The notes: generated by a model not told the origin, from the sequence alone. Positions 53,444-62,040 are shown, counted from the stretch's first letter. The stretch is 64,000 bases of DNA from Kriegella sp963975415 (GCF_963975415.1 NZ_CAXBGN010000011.1:62001-126000); one strand, 5' to 3'. Program-made: numbers and translations.

Positions 53444-53848
53444 TTACATTTCAAGAAGTAGGCGGAGCTTTGTCAAAAGATTCAATTCCAATGTATTTGC
53501 ACTCCGAAATGATAATGCAATATCGCATGCGGTCTTCCAAGTCAATTGTTTGATTTTTAAATTGAACTGTTGGGAGTGCTCCTTGTAAAAGGCCGCAAAT
53601 TCTTCAAAGTAGTGTTGGCTTTCTTTTTCTTCTTGCTGCAACCAATCAAAAACAATGGCTATCTGATACGCTGCATCAGTACCATATTCGTCTTCCGCCC
53701 CATCGACTGAAAGCCAAAACGTATGCACATTTTTATTCAATTCGGCTACTTCTATCGGCCTTACCACTTTGTCTGCTATGGCGATGGCATAAAACAACTT
53801 TCCCAAGCTTTGGTAAAGTTCATTTGTTATTTTTTCTTTTGATATCAT
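53444..53848 (-). CDS. small helical protein, possibly TerB-like
   Basis: This 134-residue cytosolic, mostly helical protein has an opening (LGKLFYAIAIADKVVRPIEVAELNKNV) that resembles the TerB fold's repeated 'A-xADG-x-x-x-x-E' pattern. The rest (FDWLQQEEKESQHYFEEFAAFYKEH, then RSANTLELNLLTKLRLLLEM) is consistent with a helical bundle. No catalytic motif is seen. It lies between the 53953-54390 gene and the HMA operon on the same strand, so it may be the second gene of the unit driven from 54427-54469. The TerB assignment is a weak resemblance only. Confidence 0.7.
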   Translation of the reverse strand: MISKEKITNELYQSLGKLFYAIAIADKVVRPIEVAELNKNVHTFWLSVDGAEDEYGTDAAYQIAIVFDWLQQEEKESQHYFEEFAAFYKEHSQQFNLKIKQLTWKTACDIALSFRSANTLELNLLTKLRLLLEM

Positions 53849-53952
53849 CTTGATTCTTTTGATAAAACATCAGTCTGAAATTTGTTTTGTATCTCTTACA
53901 GCAGAACAGCCCCGTACTTAAACTCCATAGTTTGATCAGCCATTTCCGTTTT

Positions 53953-54390
53953 TCAATCCTTCAAATGACCTTGTAATTTTTCGCTGTCGATTACGTACTC
54001 GGTAATTTTAAAAAGCTGCACCCTATGCTGCCTTACCCTTTTAATGAATTCGGCCAATTCATCTTCAAGCTCTCCATGCTCCGTTCTAAAGCGCTTCGAA
54101 TCATTATCGGTACTGTTTGCCAAATGGGACAGGTGTGCGTCTACCCTGCCCAAGAGTTCCTCACATTCTCTCGTAGCTTTCAAGATAGTTTCCCCAACCC
54201 TCCTTACATCATCTAAATTGGCTTGGTCCTCAATCCATACAAAATATTTATCCACCAAATGACGTAGAAATCTAAGGTCATCTTTATAGAATAAAAGATC
54301 TGATTTCCAATGCCCGGTCAAAATGTACAATTCTTGCCATTTACTGTTTTGAATGGAATTACTTTTTGGTCTACTTCTAAAACTTTCCAT
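53953..54390 (-). CDS. hypothetical helical protein, paralogue of the gene at 63069
   Basis: This 145-residue charged, helical protein of unknown function is related to the product at 63069-63494. Both have an aromatic motif (ILTGHWKSDLLFYKDDLRFLRHLVDKYFVW here; NWRSKLWFMEDETIFINRLL there) followed by a long heptad-like helix and a second helix near the end. An upstream in-frame TTG (54447) would give 164 residues. The predicted -7 element at 54427-54434 would place transcription start after that codon, so the ATG at 54390 is chosen. It is probably a stress-induced accessory protein of the usp island. Confidence 0.75.
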   Translation of the reverse strand: MESFRSRPKSNSIQNSKWQELYILTGHWKSDLLFYKDDLRFLRHLVDKYFVWIEDQANLDDVRRVGETILKATRECEELLGRVDAHLSHLANSTDNDSKRFRTEHGELEDELAEFIKRVRQHRVQLFKITEYVIDSEKLQGHLKD

Positions 54391-54426
54391 GGCTTCTTTA
54401 TTTTGATTCAAAGTACCCTTTGTTCC

Positions 54427-54469
54427 CAAAAGTACTTTTGATTTCAAGCTTTTAGTATGATATTTGTCA
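54427..54469 (-). promoter_or_regulatory. class II CRP/FNR-type promoter of the 53953-54390 gene (predicted)
   Basis: TGACAAATATCA (gene strand, 54469-54458) is identical to the box of the first usp operon. A perfect -7 element TACTTTTG (54434-54427) starts 29.5 bp from its centre. The site is also upstream of the divergent phosphofructokinase gene, but no -7 element lies at the matching distance in that direction. Confidence 0.65.
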
Positions 54470-54623
54470 TGTAAGGTCTATTTTTTTTATAGGGTGGCAA
54501 GATTGTTTTGCGATAAAAGCAAATTGATGCTATCTGTATTGAGAATACTGATGTCAAAAAACAAACCAGACGTTCATTTCAGTGTTTTCCCGACCAAGAC
54601 AAACTTTAAAACACACCAATTAT

Positions 54624-55952
54624 ATGGCAGAGAACAATAATTTTGATATACAAACGATTGGTAACGCTACGATACCTTCTCCTATTCACCTAGACCAAAT
54701 GACCGGTGATAGTATTTATAAATTTATTGAGGAAAAAAATAGAATATTAAGCGATGTTACATTGCAAGGTTTCAATACATGCGTACAAAGTAACAAAGCT
54801 CCGGTTTGTCTTGAAAAAGCAGGTCCCCGAGAGCGCATATTTTTTAGACCTGAAAATACTACGGCGGCAATCGTAACCTGTGGGGGCCTTTGTCCTGGAA
54901 TCAATAATGTGATACGCAGTCTTGTCATGGCGTTACATTATTTTTATGGGGTCAAAAGAATTATTGGAATACCCTACGGATACGAGGGGCTGTCACCGAA
55001 AAGCACCCATGGTCTTACTGAACTTACCCCTGACGTAGTAAACGATATTCATGAGTTCGGTGGAACCGTGCTAGGTTCGTCGAGAGGTGCGCAACCCGTC
55101 TCTGAAATGGTTGATATGCTCGAAAACAATAAAGTCGATTTATTATTTGCCATAGGGGGCGATGGCACCTTAAAGGGGGCTAATGCAATTGGTGATGAAA
55201 TTGAAAAACGAAAACTGCCGATTTCGGTCATTGGAATACCAAAAACCATTGATAACGATATTGACCTTATTGACAAATCGTTCGGATTTGAAACAGCCTT
55301 TGACACTGCGGCGCCCATTATAAGAGATGCACATAACGAGGCAACCGGTGCCTATAACGGAGTGTCGATCGTAAAATTAATGGGAAGGGATAGTGGCTTT
55401 ATCGCTGCCTCGGCCGCCATTTCAATGCCCGTAGTGAACTTTGTCTTGGTACCTGAAATGACTTTCGACCTATATGGACCCAATGGCTTTTTCGAAGCTC
55501 TCAAGAAACGCCTCGACTTCAAACACCATGCCGTCATCGTCGTTGCAGAAGGAGCCGGACAGCACTTGTTTGAAAATGAAAAACAAATAACCGATGCATC
55601 GGGAAATGTGCAGCATAAAGATATTGGTTTGTTGCTAAAGGATAAAATAAAGGAATATTTCGACTCGCAGGCTATTAAAACTACGATCAAGTATATTGAC
55701 CCGAGTTATATCATCAGGAGTTCCCCTGCCAATGCCAGCGACAGCGTTTTCTGTAATAGACTGGCATATCACGCCGTACATGGTGCAATGGCAGGGAAGA
55801 CCAGATTTGTGGTAGGCATGGTCAACAATCAATTTGTGTATCTACCCATATCTAAAGTGGTATCCCAAAGAAAAAAGATAGATTTGGCGGGCGAATTTTG
55901 GTTTGCCGCGCTACAGAGCACAGGGCAACCCTTTTCAATGGTGCAAGCATAA
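54624..55952 (+). CDS. pfkA: ATP-dependent 6-phosphofructokinase (plant/trypanosome-type)
   Basis: This 442-residue glycolytic enzyme phosphorylates fructose 6-phosphate. Motifs are CGGLCPGINNVIRSL, AIGGDGTLKGANAI (Gly at the position that selects ATP over PPi), GIPKTIDNDID (catalytic Asp; Lys before Thr as in plant-type ATP-PFKs) and KLMGRDSGFIAA. It is longer than E. coli PfkA (320 residues) because of N- and C-terminal extensions, as in the group X/plant-like enzymes. The ATG at 54624 is chosen; an upstream in-frame start adds 14 atypical residues. It is convergent with pckA, sharing a terminator. Confidence 0.94.
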   Translation: MAENNNFDIQTIGNATIPSPIHLDQMTGDSIYKFIEEKNRILSDVTLQGFNTCVQSNKAPVCLEKAGPRERIFFRPENTTAAIVTCGGLCPGINNVIRSLVMALHYFYGVKRIIGIPYGYEGLSPKSTHGLTELTPDVVNDIHEFGGTVLGSSRGAQPVSEMVDMLENNKVDLLFAIGGDGTLKGANAIGDEIEKRKLPISVIGIPKTIDNDIDLIDKSFGFETAFDTAAPIIRDAHNEATGAYNGVSIVKLMGRDSGFIAASAAISMPVVNFVLVPEMTFDLYGPNGFFEALKKRLDFKHHAVIVVAEGAGQHLFENEKQITDASGNVQHKDIGLLLKDKIKEYFDSQAIKTTIKYIDPSYIIRSSPANASDSVFCNRLAYHAVHGAMAGKTRFVVGMVNNQFVYLPISKVVSQRKKIDLAGEFWFAALQSTGQPFSMVQA

Positions 55953-55976
55953 AATTATCTAGGTTTGACCAAGCAT

Positions 55977-56010
55977 AAAAAACCCGACACTATACGAGTA
56001 TCGGGTTTTT
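55977..56010. terminator. bidirectional terminator between pfk and pckA
   Basis: AAAAAACCCGA (55977-55987) pairs with TCGGGTTTTT (56001-56010) around a 13-base loop, with A/T tracts on both ends. It lies 25 bp after the pfk stop and 22 bp beyond the pckA stop on the other strand, so it fits both convergent genes. Confidence 0.88.
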
Positions 56011-56031
56011 ATATACAGTCAATCCATTAAT

Positions 56032-57669
56032 TTAAACATGATCGGCCAAGGCGTGGTGGGTATCTATTAAAGGCCCACCGTTGAGAATTTCTTCCGAAGC
56101 CTGATTGGCAAATTTATCAAAGTTTAGATGGAAGGAATGTGCCAATTGTATGGCCTTACTTACATACACTCCCTTTTGTAACCATGTGTTCATGGGATCT
56201 AATAATTCAGTGGGCACCCCTTGACAGTATTTGGGCATTTGCAAGCCAAATATAGGATGCTGATTGTAATCGACCTTTTCAAGTTCTCCTTTTAGAATTG
56301 CGGAAATCATCGCCCTTGTATATTTCAATTTTATTCGGGAGCCAACTCCGTAAGGTCCGCCCGTCCAGCCAGTATTGATCAACCAAACGTTGACACCTGC
56401 TTCAGTCATTTTTTTACTTAGCATTTCTGCATATACCGTTGGATGCAAAGGCATAAAAGGCTCTCCAAAACAAGCAGAGAACGATGGAACAGGTTCATTT
56501 ATTCCGGCTTCGGTTCCAGCAACTTTGGCGGTATAGCCCGAAATAAAATGATAGGCCGCTTGACCAGGCGTTAATTTCGATACAGGGGGCAAGACTCCGA
56601 AAGCATCACAGGTCAGAAAGAAAATGTTCTTCGGATTTTTGGCAAACGAAGGTACCTGAATATTATCGATATGATCAATCGGATAGCTCACCCGGGTATT
56701 CTGGGTTATCGAACTATCGAAATAGTCCACCTCTTTTGTTCCCTCCCTAAAACCTACATTTTCTAAAAGTGCACCCGGTCGAATGGCACGGAAAATATCG
56801 GGTTCCTTGTCTTCTGTAAGGTCGATTACTTTGGCGTAACAACCTCCTTCAAAATTAAAAATGGTATTGTCAGATGCCCAACCATGCTCGTCATCTCCGA
56901 TTAACTTTCGTTCGGGATCGGCAGACAACGTCGTTTTTCCCGTTCCCGATAGCCCAAAGAAAATAGCGGTATCTCCGTCTACACCAACATTGGCCGAGCA
57001 ATGCATCGGCAGCACATTACGTTCTGTGGGTAAAATTAAGTTCAAGGCAGAAAAAATGCCCTTCTTCATTTCACCGGTATAGGCCGAACCTGCAATCAAT
57101 GCAATTTTTTTTGTGAAATTGATAATGGAAAAGTTACCACTTCCAATACCGAACGATTTGGGCTCTTGGGCCACATAACCTGGTGCACATAGCACCAGCC
57201 ATTCTTCGTCAAAATCTTCAAGTTCATCTTCGTTCAACCGAAGAAACATGTTTTTTATAAAATAATTAGACCACGGATATTCGGTAATCGTCCGCACGTT
57301 CATATGATATTTTGGATCGGCGCAGACATAGGCATCGCGTACATAGACCTCCTTTCCCGATAGATACGTTATCACTTCAGTATGTAGCTTGTCGAAATTT
57401 TCGGGAGCCAATGGCTTATTGACACGACCCCACCATACTTTATCGCTGGTGTAATCATCTTTTACCAAAAAACGATCTTTGGGCGACCGTCCTGTGAACT
57501 TACCTGTATTTACGCAGAGTGTACCGTTCGCTGTTTCGGTACCCATACCTTTTGCAACGGTCAATTTTTGAAGCGTCTCTCCATCAAGGTTCCAATGGGC
57601 AGTGACATTTTCCAATCCGTATTTTTGAAGGTCTTTATTCTTTGACGTTTTCGCTAATGTTTCTTCCAT
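56032..57669 (-). CDS. pckA: phosphoenolpyruvate carboxykinase (ATP)
   Basis: This 545-residue cytosolic enzyme converts oxaloacetate and ATP to PEP, or the reverse CO2-fixing reaction at low oxygen or high CO2. Motifs are TGRSPKDRFLV (substrate loop), IIGLSGTGKTTLS-type kinase-1a P-loop (FFGLSGTGKTTLSAD), GDDEHGWASD (metal site) and the EGGCYAKVIDL block. The length is typical. It lies 27 bp downstream of a usp gene on the same strand, and no promoter is visible between them. It is therefore probably co-transcribed from the CRP/FNR-type promoter at 58510-58552, which is unusual for a central-metabolism gene. Confidence 0.97.
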   Translation of the reverse strand: MEETLAKTSKNKDLQKYGLENVTAHWNLDGETLQKLTVAKGMGTETANGTLCVNTGKFTGRSPKDRFLVKDDYTSDKVWWGRVNKPLAPENFDKLHTEVITYLSGKEVYVRDAYVCADPKYHMNVRTITEYPWSNYFIKNMFLRLNEDELEDFDEEWLVLCAPGYVAQEPKSFGIGSGNFSIINFTKKIALIAGSAYTGEMKKGIFSALNLILPTERNVLPMHCSANVGVDGDTAIFFGLSGTGKTTLSADPERKLIGDDEHGWASDNTIFNFEGGCYAKVIDLTEDKEPDIFRAIRPGALLENVGFREGTKEVDYFDSSITQNTRVSYPIDHIDNIQVPSFAKNPKNIFFLTCDAFGVLPPVSKLTPGQAAYHFISGYTAKVAGTEAGINEPVPSFSACFGEPFMPLHPTVYAEMLSKKMTEAGVNVWLINTGWTGGPYGVGSRIKLKYTRAMISAILKGELEKVDYNQHPIFGLQMPKYCQGVPTELLDPMNTWLQKGVYVSKAIQLAHSFHLNFDKFANQASEEILNGGPLIDTHHALADHV

Positions 57670-57696
57670 GGTTCTTTTTTGAGAGGTTTATAAAAA

Positions 57697-58482
57697 TTAA
57701 TCTATGGCCAGCACTGGCACTTGTGAATGTAAAGTCAATAACTGGGTAAGCTGACCTTCTGAAGGTTCACTACGTTTGCTATGATTTCTCGGCAAAATGG
57801 TAATAAGATCGAGTTCTTTTTTAGATGCATAGTTCAATATGCCCTCTACAACATCTTTATTCTTGATAAAGACGCGTTCTGCATAAAAACTTTCTAGATA
57901 ATATTCTACGGCATTTTCATTCTTTTCTTCTTCTTCAGAATAGCCATAATTGCCAGGTTTGTTTTCTATTGTAACCACATGTACTTGGGCATTGAACCTT
58001 CGGGCCACCTGCAATAGCGTTTCCAAAACTCTGGTATCATCAATTTCTTCATTCCCCAAAACCAAAGCGATGCGCTTTAATTTAAAATCTCGGTAGGCAT
58101 TTGGTACCACTAAAACGGGGCAATCTGCTTCGAGTACAAATTTTGAAGTATTCGTAATTTCTGCATCGCCTTCTTTCCCGGTGCCCGAAGTGCCCATGAT
58201 TACCATATCTACCTGTCTCGTATTTTGTATGGCCAGCAACGTATTTGTCAAGGATCCACTTTGTGTGACCCATTCCAATTTGTTCTTGAGCTTTGAATTA
58301 TACTTTTCTTCAATTTTTTTTAAGTTTTCGGGCATTATACTAAAATTGCTATTCCCTGAAATATGGGCAAGAACAATTCTTATATCATCATTGCGCCCGA
58401 CAAATGTTACGGTGTACTCCAAAGCGCATTTGGCAATATTTGAAAAATCAAAGGGTACTAGTATGGTGGAAATTCTGTCCAT
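57697..58482 (-). CDS. tandem-domain universal stress protein, operon with pckA
   Basis: This 261-residue protein has two UspA-like halves. The first half starts TILVPFDFSNIAKCALEYTV. Its glycine motif is degenerate: GTSGTGKEGDAEI is followed by Thr-Asn instead of Gly-Ser, which may weaken nucleotide binding. The second half starts around 135 (RIALVLGNEEIDD) with no glycine motif. It is first in an operon with pckA and divergent from the ROK kinase gene, with one palindrome between them. Confidence 0.9.
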   Translation of the reverse strand: MDRISTILVPFDFSNIAKCALEYTVTFVGRNDDIRIVLAHISGNSNFSIMPENLKKIEEKYNSKLKNKLEWVTQSGSLTNTLLAIQNTRQVDMVIMGTSGTGKEGDAEITNTSKFVLEADCPVLVVPNAYRDFKLKRIALVLGNEEIDDTRVLETLLQVARRFNAQVHVVTIENKPGNYGYSEEEEKNENAVEYYLESFYAERVFIKNKDVVEGILNYASKKELDLITILPRNHSKRSEPSEGQLTQLLTLHSQVPVLAID

Positions 58483-58509
58483 TGCTCATGGTTTTTATAT
58501 GATTCACTA

Positions 58510-58583
58510 CAAAATTACCGATCGATATTGCGGCAAAAAATGACAATAGTCATAAGCATTCAAAAATTAAGTGGCTACTATTG
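58510..58583. promoter_or_regulatory. bidirectional class II CRP/FNR-type promoter, usp-pckA / ROK kinase (predicted)
   Basis: TGACAATAGTCA (58541-58552, centre 58546.5) is flanked symmetrically. On the plus strand TACTATTG starts at 58576, and on the minus strand a perfect TAATTTTG starts at 58517, each 29.5 bp from the centre. One bound dimer would thus sit at about -41.5 of both divergent promoters. Confidence 0.65.
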
Positions 58584-58616
58584 AAATTCAGAAGTATACT
58601 TTATAAATTAGCATAT

Positions 58617-59573
58617 ATGGATTTAGTAGCAGGAATAGATATTGGGGGTACCAAGACAAAAATTGGTTTGGTAGATAAAAATGGTGAATGTCTTGAACAA
58701 TCATCTTTTAGAACCCAGGAATTTGAAGATTTCGATAACTTTTTAGTTCAGATAAAGAAGGAAATTGCAGCACTTGAAGCAAGGCTTGAGTTCCCAGTAA
58801 ATCTCATCGGATGTGGCATCGGCGCCCCTAATGCCTCCAGTAGAAATGGCACCATAGAAAACGCCGCTAACTTAAGATGGAAAGGATCCTTACCTGTTCT
58901 CGAAAAATTCAAGCAGCACCTCGACGTTCCCATGCGCATAATGAACGATGCCAGTGCTGCGGCATTAGGGGAAATGCTTTTTGGAAACGCAAAAGAGATG
59001 GATGATTTTATCGTCATCACCCTAGGTACAGGCTTAGGTGCGGGTATCGTTGCGAACGGAAAATTGATAGAGGGCTATGACGGATTTGCCGGTGAACTCG
59101 GTCACATCGACATGACTTTGGGCGATGGACGCTTAACGGGCCTAAACGTTCGCGGCGGATTGGAAGCCTACGTTTCGGCAACCGGGCTCAAGCGTACCAT
59201 ACTATTTATGTTGTGCAAATATATGGATGATAGTCGGTTTCGAAATATAGCCTATAACGACCTGCACGGCGAAGATATTACCAAGGCAGCCGAAGAAGGT
59301 GATCTTATTGCCTTAAAAGCATTTGATTATACTGCAAAAATAATGGGATTGGCACTCGCCAATTTCACGGCCTTCACACAACCACAAGCTTTCTTCTTAA
59401 TGGGGGGACTCGTCAATAGTGGCAAATGGATTTTGGATCCCCTACAAACTTATTTCGCTGATTATTTGCTCGAGGTCTATAAAGGAAAAGTTCAAATACT
59501 CACCTCGGGAATGGAAGGCAAAACGGCTGCAATTTGTGGAGCTGCAGCATTAATTTGGGAGAAACAAAGTTAG
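58617..59573 (+). CDS. ROK-family sugar kinase lacking the zinc motif
   Basis: This 318-residue enzyme has the ASKHA fold. Motifs are VAGIDIGGTKTKIGLV (ATP phosphate loop), CGIGAPNAS, MNDASAAALGEMLFG (catalytic Asp) and LGTGLGAGIVANGKLIEG...GELGHIDM (His of the ExGH motif). The CxCGxxGC zinc-binding motif that normally follows is absent; the segment reads LTGLNVRGGLEAYVS with no Cys. It is probably a glucokinase or related hexokinase feeding the nearby phosphofructokinase. The ATG at 58617 starts directly before the phosphate loop; an upstream in-frame start adds 12 atypical residues. Confidence 0.93.
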   Translation: MDLVAGIDIGGTKTKIGLVDKNGECLEQSSFRTQEFEDFDNFLVQIKKEIAALEARLEFPVNLIGCGIGAPNASSRNGTIENAANLRWKGSLPVLEKFKQHLDVPMRIMNDASAAALGEMLFGNAKEMDDFIVITLGTGLGAGIVANGKLIEGYDGFAGELGHIDMTLGDGRLTGLNVRGGLEAYVSATGLKRTILFMLCKYMDDSRFRNIAYNDLHGEDITKAAEEGDLIALKAFDYTAKIMGLALANFTAFTQPQAFFLMGGLVNSGKWILDPLQTYFADYLLEVYKGKVQILTSGMEGKTAAICGAAALIWEKQS

Positions 59574-59735
59574 GCTGACGACCTACCTTTAAAGTAAGCT
59601 AGTTTGAGAAAATCAGAAATATTATTGTCTGCTCGGGTTTTAGTTTTAAAATAAAAGTTATGGATCAATCTATGGTTTCTGCCTGAGAAAATCGCATCCA
59701 CTACGCATCTAAAATAAAAACTAGCTTTTCCGATA

Positions 59736-59778
59736 TGACAATAGTCATTTTCTACTGACTTTTACCCTTGTAACTTTG
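59736..59778 (+). promoter_or_regulatory. class II CRP/FNR-type promoter, usp at 59804 (predicted)
   Basis: TGACAATAGTCA (59736-59747) is identical to the box at 58541. A perfect -7 element TAACTTTG (59771-59778) begins 29.5 bp from the palindrome centre. The inferred transcription start lies about 20 bp before the start codon. Confidence 0.7.
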
Positions 59779-59803
59779 GAGGACAAATAAAATTTCTTGA
59801 ACG

Positions 59804-60643
59804 ATGCAGATTTTGATTCCAACCGACTTTTCCGAAAATTCATGGAACGCTATTAAATACGGCCTTGATTTTTTCAAAAAAACGAAATGTACATTTTATA
59901 TAATGCACATTAACCCCATACCCCCCTACTCAGGTGCCGGAAGTTCGATTCGCCTTTCGCGCGATAATTTCAAAGATATCATTCTAAAAGAAAGTAAGGC
60001 CGATCTGAAAAAGTTGTTCAAAAGAATTGAAACGGAACTTCCCTTGAACACCAAACATACCTTTATACCATTGGCATTTTATGATTACTTAGTTGATGCG
60101 GTAAAACGAGAAACTGAAGCCAAGAAAATAGATCTTATAATAATGGGAACGAAGGGAGCCTCTGGCATAAAAAAAGCAACCGTTGGCAGCAATACCGGTG
60201 ATGTTATCACAAAGGTAAAATGCCCGTTATTGGCCGTTCCCGAAAATGCGACATATGCAGACCTCAACGAAATTGCCTTTCCGACCGATTTTCATATTGG
60301 CTACGACATTAAAGTTTTAGATACCTTAATAGAAATGACTACTAAGCATAAGGCTGTATTACGTATACTGCACATTTCTAAAAAAGGAGAGAATTTAAGT
60401 GAAGAGCAGCAAAAAAATAAAGATTTTTTACATGAATATCTTATCGACATTGACCATACATTTCATTCTTTAACGGGTACTGAACTAGAGACTGCAGTGC
60501 AATGTTTTACCGAAAGCAGAGATATCGACATGATTGCCATGGTCGCAAAAAATCTAAACTTCTTTCAACGCATATTGTTCAGGCCAAAAGTAGAAAAAAT
60601 AAGTTACCATACCGATGTACCATTTTTGGTCTTACACGAATAG
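59804..60643 (+). CDS. tandem-domain universal stress protein
   Basis: This 279-residue protein has a first UspA domain with intact motif GTKGASGIKKATVGS and end LLAVPE. Its second half starts EIAFPTDFHIGYD (about 155) and lacks the glycine motif. It belongs to the same subfamily as the proteins at 61141 and 62041: all three share the start ILIPTDFS(E/S/K)N(S/A), the segment 'NKDFLHEYLIDIDHTFHSL'-like in two of them, and the degenerate C-terminal half. It is a single gene with its own CRP/FNR-type promoter. Confidence 0.92.
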   Translation: MQILIPTDFSENSWNAIKYGLDFFKKTKCTFYIMHINPIPPYSGAGSSIRLSRDNFKDIILKESKADLKKLFKRIETELPLNTKHTFIPLAFYDYLVDAVKRETEAKKIDLIIMGTKGASGIKKATVGSNTGDVITKVKCPLLAVPENATYADLNEIAFPTDFHIGYDIKVLDTLIEMTTKHKAVLRILHISKKGENLSEEQQKNKDFLHEYLIDIDHTFHSLTGTELETAVQCFTESRDIDMIAMVAKNLNFFQRILFRPKVEKISYHTDVPFLVLHE

Positions 60644-60727
60644 TAACGTTGAATACCCATCAGAACAAGGTTCCGTCTCCAAATCACTTATGGGGTTTGT
60701 CTGGCTCTTACATCAGAAATTGTTTTT

Positions 60728-61027
60728 TTAAGCGAATGATTTAATTGTTGTTACAATATCATTTTTTTGAACTACCCCAGACTGCCTCCAAACTTGTTTT
60801 CCATTTTTGAACAACAACATTGTAGGCACTCCCCGTACTTGATATTGACTCGCCAAGGGCTGGTTTTTATCGACATCGATTTTTATAATTTTCACACTGT
60901 CGCCCAATTCGTCCTTAACCTGCTTTAATATAGGGGCCAACATTTTACATGGCCCGCACCAATCGGCAAAAAAATCTACTAAAACCGGAGTTTTCGAATC
61001 TATAATGTTTTGAAAACTACTTTTCAT
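60728..61027 (-). CDS. thioredoxin
   Basis: This 99-residue cytosolic thioredoxin has active site FFADWCGPCKMLAP, the cis-proline loop VRGVPTMLLF and FKNGKQV. It reduces disulfides of target proteins. The ATG at 61027 is chosen; the longer reading from 61093 would start at the regulatory palindrome and add a hydrophobic, unlikely N-terminus. It is divergent from the usp gene at 61141. The shared box at 61081-61092 has a weaker -7-like string (TACCTTGT) on this strand at the matching position 61057-61050, so co-regulation is possible. Confidence 0.94.
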   Translation of the reverse strand: MKSSFQNIIDSKTPVLVDFFADWCGPCKMLAPILKQVKDELGDSVKIIKIDVDKNQPLASQYQVRGVPTMLLFKNGKQVWRQSGVVQKNDIVTTIKSFA

Positions 61028-61080
61028 CTTATTAAAAAATTTATAACGTACAAGGTAGCAAAATAGATAAGAAAAGAAAC

Positions 61081-61123
61081 TGACCAATATCATGTTTTTT
61101 AGCCGCCATCCACATTATTTTTA
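61081..61123 (+). promoter_or_regulatory. class II CRP/FNR-type promoter, usp at 61141 (predicted)
   Basis: TGACCAATATCA (61081-61092) has its centre 29.5 bp before -7-like TATTTTTA (61116-61123). The box is slightly asymmetric compared with the 58541 and 59736 copies. Confidence 0.6.
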
Positions 61124-61140
61124 ACTCAAACTTAAATACT

Positions 61141-61977
61141 ATGGAAAAAATATTGGTGCCTACCGATTTTTCGAGTAATGCCTACAATGCTCTTTTTCAT
61201 GCCGTACAATTGGTCAAAAATGAACCTTGCACCTTTTATTTACTCAATGTACATGATGAATTTACTCCGTTAATCAGTAAAAGTAGTGGTAAAGATTTGA
61301 TACAACAGCTCAGTGATGAGTCACACGAGGGGCTAAAGGCCCTTGCCCATCGCATCAAAAGAGACGACCCCAATCAACAACATATATTCAAAACCATTTC
61401 GAAGTATGGAGAATTAACACAAACTATTTTCAATGTCGTTGGTAAAGAGGGAATCGATTTAGTGGTAATGGGAAATACAGGGTGTTCTGAAATCGAGGCT
61501 ATTTTTTTGGGAAGCAATGTTTTAAACACTATAAGTGCCATCAAAAAATGTCCGGTTTTAACCGTTCCGAAAGAAATAGATTTTGTTCCACCAAAACAGA
61601 TTGCCTTTGTCACAGACTATCATCGGCCATACGATGCAGGACTTTTGCAACCACTCCTTTTTTTGGCCAAACAATATGGCGCAAAAATTTGTGTAATGCA
61701 TATCAACCAAGAAGAGGTATTGAACAAATACCAAACCATGAACAAAAGTATCTTAATCGACTATCTGTCACCTTTTGAAAATTCATTTCATTGGATGCCA
61801 CTCTTTAAGAACAAGGCGAATTCTATAACCACATTTTTAGAAGAATTGAAAATCGACATTCTAACTATGGTGAATTACCAACATAGTATACTAGAGCGTG
61901 CCACGCGTGAACCCGTAATCAAAAGAGTGGCCTTTGATTTGGATATCCCTTTTTTAGTAATTCCTGATTCAGACTGA
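61141..61977 (+). CDS. tandem-domain universal stress protein
   Basis: This 278-residue protein has a first UspA domain with start KILVPTDFSSNAYNALFHAV and intact motif GNTGCSEIEAIFLGS, ending VLTVPK. The second half (from about 155, IAFVTDYHRPYDAG) has no glycine motif. It is most similar to its neighbours at 59804 and 62041, indicating local duplication. Its stop codon lies inside the palindrome that serves the next usp gene. Confidence 0.92.
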   Translation: MEKILVPTDFSSNAYNALFHAVQLVKNEPCTFYLLNVHDEFTPLISKSSGKDLIQQLSDESHEGLKALAHRIKRDDPNQQHIFKTISKYGELTQTIFNVVGKEGIDLVVMGNTGCSEIEAIFLGSNVLNTISAIKKCPVLTVPKEIDFVPPKQIAFVTDYHRPYDAGLLQPLLFLAKQYGAKICVMHINQEEVLNKYQTMNKSILIDYLSPFENSFHWMPLFKNKANSITTFLEELKIDILTMVNYQHSILERATREPVIKRVAFDLDIPFLVIPDSD

Positions 61978-62017
61978 CATTCGTCATAGAGTACGGTATC
62001 CCAAAGCCTTAATTTTA
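61975..62017 (+). promoter_or_regulatory. class II CRP/FNR-type promoter, usp at 62041 (predicted)
   Basis: TGACATTCGTCA (61975-61986) is a perfect TGAC-N4-GTCA palindrome that begins at the stop codon of the preceding usp gene. A -7-like TAATTTTA (62010-62017) begins 29.5 bp from its centre. The two adjacent usp genes therefore appear to be separately controlled copies. Confidence 0.6.
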
Positions 62018-62040
62018 TACTATATCCTTAAAATTTCAAT

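Noticed and set aside
53391..54447. TTG start at 54447 for the hypothetical gene
   Set aside because: It lies upstream of the predicted transcription start and gives a longer N-terminus than the paralogue. The ATG at 54390 is preferred.
61028..61093. N-terminal membrane extension of thioredoxin
   Set aside because: The extended start overlaps the regulatory palindrome at 61081-61092, and the core thioredoxin starts normally at 61027.
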